From assembly GCA_946409635.1 (NCBI GenBank), contig CAMJXD010000002.1, positions 124,001 to 188,000 of the forward strand: a stretch of DNA of 64,000 nucleotides, read 5' to 3'. How positions within the stretch are numbered: position 1 is the first letter of the stretch; every line of letters begins with the position of its first letter. The DNA is from an uncultured Prevotellaceae bacterium (GTDB lineage Bacteria; Bacteroidota; Bacteroidia; Bacteroidales; Muribaculaceae). Positions 57,891 to 64,000 of the stretch are shown piece after piece. A program made the position numbers and the translations under genes. The notes under the pieces were generated by a model. That model was not told where the DNA came from. It saw only the letters and a list, made by a program, of their open reading frames with translations, and did no database searches.

Positions 57891-59225
57891 CTATACGGTT
57901 GGCAGCGAGATGCCGTCGAGCTGGCGGTAGAGGTTGAGGGCATAGACGTCGGTCATCGCACTGATGTGGTCGAGCACAGCCTGCACCTGCTCAAACAGCG
58001 TCGGGGCATGCACGTCATACTGCTGCGGAAACTTGTTCATCAACAGCTGTGAGTAGTTGCGCTCGGGATACATGACGGCATCGATGAGTTTCTCAAGCAG
58101 CAGGTTGATGATGCGGTTACCGGCCAAGTCCACATCAACGACATAGCCTGCACGGTAAAGCCGCTCGTGGGCCAGCTCACTGCAAGCCATGTAGGCCGAA
58201 GCAGGCAACGGGTCGATGCAGTCGATGAGCGACCCCTGAAAACGTCCTTCCATAATCTCGTCCTCGTGCTGTGCAAACACGGCAGCGCACTGCTCCACCA
58301 GCAACCCCACAATGCAGGAGCGCAGATAGGCAATTTTCTCGTTGGGGTCGGCGACGCGCGCCATGTGTTCACGCAGGTGGGCCTGACGTCCCTCGTCAAA
58401 GAAGCCGAGCAAGAGGTCGATGGTCTCGTCGGTGCCTATGATCTTGAGCTTGTGGCCATCCTCAATGTCCATGATCTGGTAACAGATGTCGTCGGCCGCC
58501 TCAACGATATAGACGAGGGGATGACGGCAGTAACGGTCCTCGTCCAGACGGATGAGTCCGAGTTCGGAGGCGATGCGCTCAAAGATTTCTTTCTCGGTGG
58601 TAAAGAAGCCAAACTTGCCCTTCTTGCCGGCATGCATCGACGAGTAAGGATACTTCACAATGGATGCCAGCGTGGAGTAGGTCATGGCGAAACCGCCGGG
58701 ACGGCGCCCCTTGAACTGATGGACCAGGGTGCGCAGCGAGTTGGCATTGCCCTCAAAGTGGATCAGGTCGTTCCACTGTTCGACGGTGAACTTGCCCTTG
58801 AATTCCAGGCCGCGTCCCTCGCTGAAGTAGGCTCCGATAGTCTTCTCGCCAGAGTGTCCAAATGGCGGGTTGCCCAGGTCGTGAGCCAGACAGGCAGCCG
58901 CGACAATCTCGCCGATGTCACGCAGCTTCTCAAACCAGGGCTGCTGCTTGTAGCGCGCAGTGAGGCGGATGACCACCTCGCGGGCCATCGACTTGCCCAC
59001 GCTGGATACTTCCAGGCTGTGGGTGAGACGGTTGTGAACCAGGATGCTGTCGGGCAGCGGGAAGACCTGGGTCTTGTTCTGCAGGCGGCGGAAGGGCGAC
59101 GAGAACACCAGGCGGTCGTAGTCGCGCTCAAAGTCGCTCCTGACTCCCCCACCCTTGTCGTCATGGTAATGTTCCAGCCCTAACCGTTTGTCCGAAATCA
59201 ATCGGTCCCAATTCATTCGTTGCAT
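57891..59225 (-). CDS. dgt: Deoxyguanosinetriphosphate triphosphohydrolase-like protein
   Basis: SPFRRLQNKTQVFPLP...RLTHSLEVSSVG; CLAHDLGNPPFGHSGE HD motif. Confidence 0.93.
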   Translation of the reverse strand: MQRMNWDRLISDKRLGLEHYHDDKGGGVRSDFERDYDRLVFSSPFRRLQNKTQVFPLPDSILVHNRLTHSLEVSSVGKSMAREVVIRLTARYKQQPWFEKLRDIGEIVAAACLAHDLGNPPFGHSGEKTIGAYFSEGRGLEFKGKFTVEQWNDLIHFEGNANSLRTLVHQFKGRRPGGFAMTYSTLASIVKYPYSSMHAGKKGKFGFFTTEKEIFERIASELGLIRLDEDRYCRHPLVYIVEAADDICYQIMDIEDGHKLKIIGTDETIDLLLGFFDEGRQAHLREHMARVADPNEKIAYLRSCIVGLLVEQCAAVFAQHEDEIMEGRFQGSLIDCIDPLPASAYMACSELAHERLYRAGYVVDVDLAGNRIINLLLEKLIDAVMYPERNYSQLLMNKFPQQYDVHAPTLFEQVQAVLDHISAMTDVYALNLYRQLDGISLPTV

Positions 59226-59234
59226 ATCTTCGTT

Positions 59235-60368
59235 TTATCTAATATTCATATAACGCTTCACCCACAGAGCGAACAACTTATCATAAGCCTGATAACCATT
59301 CTTGCCCTGTGTGATAAAATCCTTGGCCAACAAACCCTTGACAGCCGAATTGACTGAGCTGGCCGAAGCCAAGTGATACTTGCGGGCAAAACTGCCACTG
59401 GTCACATTGGCCACCTCACCCTCGGCAGCAATAGCGACAAAGACGTTGCGTTGCTTTTCAGGCATCTGACGCAACAGAGCCTCATAGGTGTCGCTCGCCA
59501 TATCCAGGGTATAATCTATCGCGCTGGCAATCATATCAATTGAGCACACCTCGCCTTGCGGGGTGCGCATGAACAAGACGTTCATCAGCCGCTGCATGTA
59601 GGCCGTCACACCATTGAAGTCCTGATATACCACTCGTGCAACTTCGGGCTGCAGTGTCTTGCCTTCCTCGGCAAACAAACCGACGGCAAAGTCACAATAC
59701 ACATCAAGCAACAAGGGTCGCAGATTCATCAAAGTCACCGACTGATAGAAAGGGCGAGAAGGTGAAGTGAACATTTTATCCATCAAGTGCCGCTGTGAAC
59801 CGGCAAACACAAAGTTAGCATTCTGGCAACGCTGGATGTGGGTTCTCAACAGTGCCTCCACATTGGAATTGCCCCCATAGGTATCAATCTGCTGGAACTC
59901 ATCGATAGCAACAAGGCATGGACGGTCGGCATCCTCAAGAAAGCGAAAAATCTCCTCAAGTGATGTCTCGGGGCGATCTATGGAACCAATGCTAACGCCC
60001 AGTGAGGGTTGGCCAAACACATCGAAGGTGACATCAGACCTCAACGACGACACCACGTCCAGGAAATGCTGCAACACCTTTTTGCCAAATGGCCTCAACG
60101 CATCAATCACGCTGCGGCCCAGTGCATTGACAAAGTCCTGAACCGATGAAGTCGCATAAATGTCAATCAAGAACGTGTAATAGTTCTCCTTGACTTGAGG
60201 CTGGGCAAAACAATGACGGATAAGGTCGGTCTTGCCCAAGCGCCGAGGCGAAATCAATGCCACATTATTCCCGTTGGTCAACAGGTCAATGAGCCTGTGC
60301 GTCTCATCAACCCGGTCACAAAAGTAATGCTCGCCGGCATAACCGTTGGTCACAAATGGATTGTTCAT
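59235..60368 (-). CDS. AAA-family ATPase (archaeal ATPase-like), possibly accessory
   Basis: RRLGKTDLIRHCFAQ P-loop; DRPCLVAIDEFQQI Walker B; FVFAGSQRHLM. Confidence 0.8.
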   Translation of the reverse strand: MNNPFVTNGYAGEHYFCDRVDETHRLIDLLTNGNNVALISPRRLGKTDLIRHCFAQPQVKENYYTFLIDIYATSSVQDFVNALGRSVIDALRPFGKKVLQHFLDVVSSLRSDVTFDVFGQPSLGVSIGSIDRPETSLEEIFRFLEDADRPCLVAIDEFQQIDTYGGNSNVEALLRTHIQRCQNANFVFAGSQRHLMDKMFTSPSRPFYQSVTLMNLRPLLLDVYCDFAVGLFAEEGKTLQPEVARVVYQDFNGVTAYMQRLMNVLFMRTPQGEVCSIDMIASAIDYTLDMASDTYEALLRQMPEKQRNVFVAIAAEGEVANVTSGSFARKYHLASASSVNSAVKGLLAKDFITQGKNGYQAYDKLFALWVKRYMNIR

Positions 60369-60487
60369 ATCACTTCCAGCTTTGATTCATGCTGCAAAGT
60401 TACTACAATCCATCCAGATTATCAAATTATAATTATCATAAAATGATAATCATAAAATGAGAAAAGCGGCAACTGCCATCAAGCGGT

Positions 60488-60734
60488 TTACTTTTCCAGT
60501 TGCTCGGCCACCCTGATGCCCCACTCATCGATGTCGTCGGTCAAGCGGGCAGGCAGCAACGGTAGCGTGATGCGCACGTTGGGGAGCGATGCCGTGTTGA
60601 CAATTCCAGTCCATGATGCCTCGGTGTGCAGCTCAACGGTCAATACATCGTCCTAGACCCTGACGGCAAGGCTAAAAACCATACGCAAAACAGAGCCCCA
60701 ATTCTGACGTCGTGGATAATTGTTTATATTTCAT
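60488..60734 (-). pseudogene. Decayed small protein gene with in-frame amber and likely frameshift
   Basis: Hand translation: ...[60 protein letters not shown], amber at 60653-60655; candidate start [20 protein letters not shown] in the neighbouring frame. Confidence 0.5.
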
Positions 60735-60805
60735 TTCTCAAAAATAGAGGGGCAAATGATTGCAGTAGCCGTTTTTGTACTAATTTTGTGGCAATAAAAC
60801 ATGGA

Positions 60806-61252
60806 ATGATGGACAAGATTAACGTGAAGATAGTGAATCGTGGACCGCATGAGGTGCCGCAGTATGGCACGGCATTGAGCGCGGGAATGGACCTGAGGGC
60901 GTGGCTGGAGGAGCCGCTGACGTTGCAGCCACTGCAGCGGGCGCTGGTCCACACGGGCATCTACATTGCTCTGCCCGAGGGCTATGAGTGCCAAATCAGA
61001 CCCCGCAGCGGCTTGGCCCTGAAGCGCGGCTTGACGGTGCTCAACACGCCGGGGACCATCGATGCCGATTATCGTGGCGAGATCGGGGTCATCCTGGTGA
61101 ATCTGGGCAACGAGCCGCAGACCATCGAGAACGGTGAGCGCATCTGCCAGATGGTCGTGGCCCGTCACAGCAGCGTGCAGTGGACCATCGTCGACGACCT
61201 CGACGAGACCGAGAGGGGCGCCGGTGGCTTCGGGCACACGGGAACAAAGTGA
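60806..61252 (+). CDS. dut: dUTP diphosphatase
   Basis: [56 protein letters not shown]. Confidence 0.96.
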   Translation: MMDKINVKIVNRGPHEVPQYGTALSAGMDLRAWLEEPLTLQPLQRALVHTGIYIALPEGYECQIRPRSGLALKRGLTVLNTPGTIDADYRGEIGVILVNLGNEPQTIENGERICQMVVARHSSVQWTIVDDLDETERGAGGFGHTGTK

Positions 61253-61274
61253 CATCCGTTAACAGTTAGATTTG

Positions 61275-63005
61275 ATGAAAAGACATTTTTCGATAATAGC
61301 CATTATACTGCTGGCTCTGACGGCCATCGCCGGCAAGAAGGAGACGGGCAAGAAGGACGTGAGCTTTGCCGACCGGCGCAAGGCCGAGTACATCTTTGTC
61401 CAGGCCCAAAGCGAGAAGCTGAACAACAATTATGACGCTTTCTATGACCTGCTGAGCTATGCCCACGAGATTGACCCGGGCAACACGGCCATATCCTATT
61501 ACCTGGGCATGAGCCTGCTGAGGATGTACAACACCACCAAGGAGCGGTGTGAGCAGGGCCTGTCACTGATGAAGGAGCACTTCGACGCCCACCCCGAGGA
61601 CCTGTATGAGACAACGTTCTACAGCGATGCCAACATGCAGCTGGGTCATCCTGAAGAGGGCCTGCGTGCCATCAAACAGCTCAACGAAGCCAATCCCAAC
61701 CGACTGGAGCTGCAGGTGAGGCTTGCCGAGGCCTATTCCCATGCAGGAGACTACGCTCAGAGCAATGCCACCTATGACAGCATAGCAACGCTGTTTGGCG
61801 ACGCAATCCAGATTACATCGAGCAAAATCGAGAACTACATGGCGATGAACGACAGCACCGGCGCCCTGCAAGAGATGCGCACGCTGCTGGCCACCGCTCC
61901 CCGCAACGATTCCTACAACCTGGCCATGAGCGGCCTGTTCCACCACTATGGCATGAACGACAGCGCACTGTATTACCTGGACCGCGCTCAGGAGTATGCC
62001 CCCGACAACGGAGCCATCTACCTGACACGCGCCGAGTATTGCCAGCAGGCTGGCGACAGTGTGGGCTACGAGCAGCAGATCTACAATGCCCTCACGGCCG
62101 AGCAGCTCGACGTGGACACCAAGCTGGGCGTCCTGCTGAGCTACATACGCGAGCGCATCAACGAGGAGGACACCACACAGCGCATCAACAAGCTGTTCAC
62201 CATCCTGATTGAGCAGCACCCGCATGAGGCTAAAATCCACCAGCTCTACAGCGAGTACTTCTATGCCAAGAAGGACTACAAGAGGGCCATCGAACAGCTG
62301 GGCTATAGCCTGGACGTGAATCCCACCGATGCCGACGGCTGGCGCAACATGGTGATCCTGAACATGGTTGACGACAACTATGCCCAAGCCATCAAGGCCT
62401 CGGAAAAGGCTATCGAATACAATCCCGACAACCTGGACCTGCTGGGCTATGTGGCGGGCTGCTACCTGCAGATGAAGGAATATGGCAAATCCATCGAGAT
62501 GTATGAGAAGATACTGTCGCAGACCGACTCGACCGACACCGAGCGGCTGTCGGACCTGATCACCGGCATGGGAGACACCTACAGCGAGATGGGCGACAGT
62601 GCCATGGCCGTCGACTGCTACGAGCGAGCCCTTAGCATCAACAAGCTGAACTCGGGAGCCCTGAATAACTATGCCTACTTCCTGGCCCAACGCGGTGTTG
62701 ACCTGGAACGCGCCGAGCGCATGGCATCGCTGGCGGTGAAGCTCGACCCTAACAACGCCAACTTCATCGACACCTATGCCTGGGTATACTTCGCACTGAA
62801 GGACTTTGACAAGGCGCTGCTCTACATCAAGAGCGCTGTGGAGAAGGACGAGAATCACAACCTGCTCGAGCACTATGGCGACATTCTGTGGTTCCACGGC
62901 GAGAAAGATGAGGCCGTGACCCAGTGGGAAAAGGCCCTGGAAACAGATGCTGACAACGAACTGCTGCAACGCAAAGTAAAAGACAAGACTTACTATGAGG
63001 AATAG
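61275..63005 (+). CDS. Secreted TPR protein
   Basis: Signal peptide; many TPR units. Confidence 0.9.
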   Translation: MKRHFSIIAIILLALTAIAGKKETGKKDVSFADRRKAEYIFVQAQSEKLNNNYDAFYDLLSYAHEIDPGNTAISYYLGMSLLRMYNTTKERCEQGLSLMKEHFDAHPEDLYETTFYSDANMQLGHPEEGLRAIKQLNEANPNRLELQVRLAEAYSHAGDYAQSNATYDSIATLFGDAIQITSSKIENYMAMNDSTGALQEMRTLLATAPRNDSYNLAMSGLFHHYGMNDSALYYLDRAQEYAPDNGAIYLTRAEYCQQAGDSVGYEQQIYNALTAEQLDVDTKLGVLLSYIRERINEEDTTQRINKLFTILIEQHPHEAKIHQLYSEYFYAKKDYKRAIEQLGYSLDVNPTDADGWRNMVILNMVDDNYAQAIKASEKAIEYNPDNLDLLGYVAGCYLQMKEYGKSIEMYEKILSQTDSTDTERLSDLITGMGDTYSEMGDSAMAVDCYERALSINKLNSGALNNYAYFLAQRGVDLERAERMASLAVKLDPNNANFIDTYAWVYFALKDFDKALLYIKSAVEKDENHNLLEHYGDILWFHGEKDEAVTQWEKALETDADNELLQRKVKDKTYYEE

Positions 63006-63825
63006 AATTGCCATTATCATCGCACTGACGGCCCTGCTGGCCGCCTGCGGAACAGTCAAGAAGGGGGCAGCCCCCGGCGGCACAACCACCGCCAGCACAA
63101 CAACAGTCACAACCGGTGACCCGCGCGACGCGGTCATCGCCAAGCTGGGCGACTGGCAGACGATGCAGACCGGCGGCAACATCAAGCTCAACGCCGGGAG
63201 CAGTTTCTCGTCATCAATCCAGGTGAGAATGGTGAAAGACCAGGCCATCTACATCTCGCTGCGTCCCATGCTGGGCATTGAGGCGGGGCGACTGATCATC
63301 ACTGCCGACAGCCTGTATGCCGTGGACAAGATCCACAAGCGCTATATCGCCGAGAAAGTGTCGATCCTGACATCGGGCATCCCGGTGACCGTGAGCGAGG
63401 TCCAGGACATGTTTCTGGGACGTCCGTTCATCATCGGCAAGGGCACGGTTGACAACGAGACCAAGTCGGGCCTGAACGTCACGCGTGAGGGCAACACCGT
63501 AGTGCTGTCGCCCGACGAGCAGTACAAGGGCTACGGCTACGCATTCACGTTTGACAAGAACGGCCGCATCACCTCGCTTGACATTGTGCCCACGGGCGGC
63601 AAGACCGCGGCCTACCAGGTCAAGTATGACGACGTGCGCGGCACCAGCGCAGGCAACGTCGCCCACGGCATCAACATCAATGCCACCGTCGAGCGCAAGG
63701 CCATGTCGCTGGCGCTCAACTACAAGGACATCGACTGGAACGGCAAGGTGAAAATCGACGCCAGCATCCCTCAGAACTACAAGCGCATGAGCGCCCGAGA
63801 CCTGTTCTCGATGTTTGGCAACTGA
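62995..63825 (+). CDS. DUF4292 family lipoprotein
   Basis: Lipobox LLAACGTVKKG; neighbourhood dut-TPR-DUF4292 typical of Bacteroidetes. Confidence 0.8.
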   Translation: MRNRIAIIIALTALLAACGTVKKGAAPGGTTTASTTTVTTGDPRDAVIAKLGDWQTMQTGGNIKLNAGSSFSSSIQVRMVKDQAIYISLRPMLGIEAGRLIITADSLYAVDKIHKRYIAEKVSILTSGIPVTVSEVQDMFLGRPFIIGKGTVDNETKSGLNVTREGNTVVLSPDEQYKGYGYAFTFDKNGRITSLDIVPTGGKTAAYQVKYDDVRGTSAGNVAHGININATVERKAMSLALNYKDIDWNGKVKIDASIPQNYKRMSARDLFSMFGN

Positions 63826-63896
63826 CCAGGCCTGCTTGCCGCAATAAATCACGGCATCCTGCGTTATGTTATTATATCAATAGCATAAAATTGTCA

Positions 63897-64000
63897 ATGA
63901 AATCACAACACCGCATATTGTCGCTGGTGGCGTGCCTGATGTGGGCCGTTATCGCGCTATCCCAAGTCAAGATTACCGGTAAGGTCGTGGACGCCGCCGG
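63897..64000 (+). CDS. Outer-membrane protein start with carboxypeptidase-regulatory-like/TBDR N-terminal extension (3' truncated)
   Basis: MKSQHRILSLVACLMWAVIALSQVKITGKVVDAAG... Confidence 0.55.
   Translation, partial: MKSQHRILSLVACLMWAVIALSQVKITGKVVDAA

Noticed and set aside
61563-63248. 561-aa minus-strand ORF opposite the TPR gene
   Set aside because: Antisense shadow; TPR gene has signal peptide and clear repeats
1-64000. CRISPR arrays, tRNA genes, rRNA, transposases/integrases
   Set aside because: Looked for repeat-spacer periodicity, tRNA T-arm/anticodon patterns, rRNA and recombinase motifs; none supported

Overview
The 64 kb window is chromosomal DNA from a Bacteroidales organism, probably Muribaculaceae/Prevotella-like. 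The lineage call rests on TAnnTTTG -7 promoter elements, an unusual RpoZ, and DUF4836, DUF4153, DUF3109 and DUF4292 families. Most of it is core gene content: recX/comF, rpoZ, bamD, bcp, DPP4-like S9 peptidase, miaA, recR, acyl-CoA ligase, prfB, argB-like kinase, asd, aroC, ybaK, folC, htrA, rpoD, aguA/aguB, rplS, cdaA, folP, murI, hflX, dgt and dut. Two structured RNAs are visible: RNase P RNA (about 31807-32187) and a 6S/Bacteroidales-1-like RNA (about 6180-6362). Accessory material includes an AT-rich segment with an AbiE-type toxin/antitoxin pair, a collapsed TonB-receptor remnant, dockerin-bearing secreted proteins, a ClbS/DfsB homologue and a decayed ORF next to dut. The most striking signal is regulatory. 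Two primary-type sigma-70 genes lie in tandem (about 79% identical by hand alignment). The upstream, divergent copy is preceded by an exact sigma-54 promoter (TGGCAC-N5-TTGCT). Exact or near-exact sigma-54 promoters also sit upstream of asd, htrA and a glycine-zipper lipoprotein gene. This suggests a sigma-54 regulon that feeds into an alternative housekeeping-like sigma factor. All calls were made by reading; no searches or folding programs were run.
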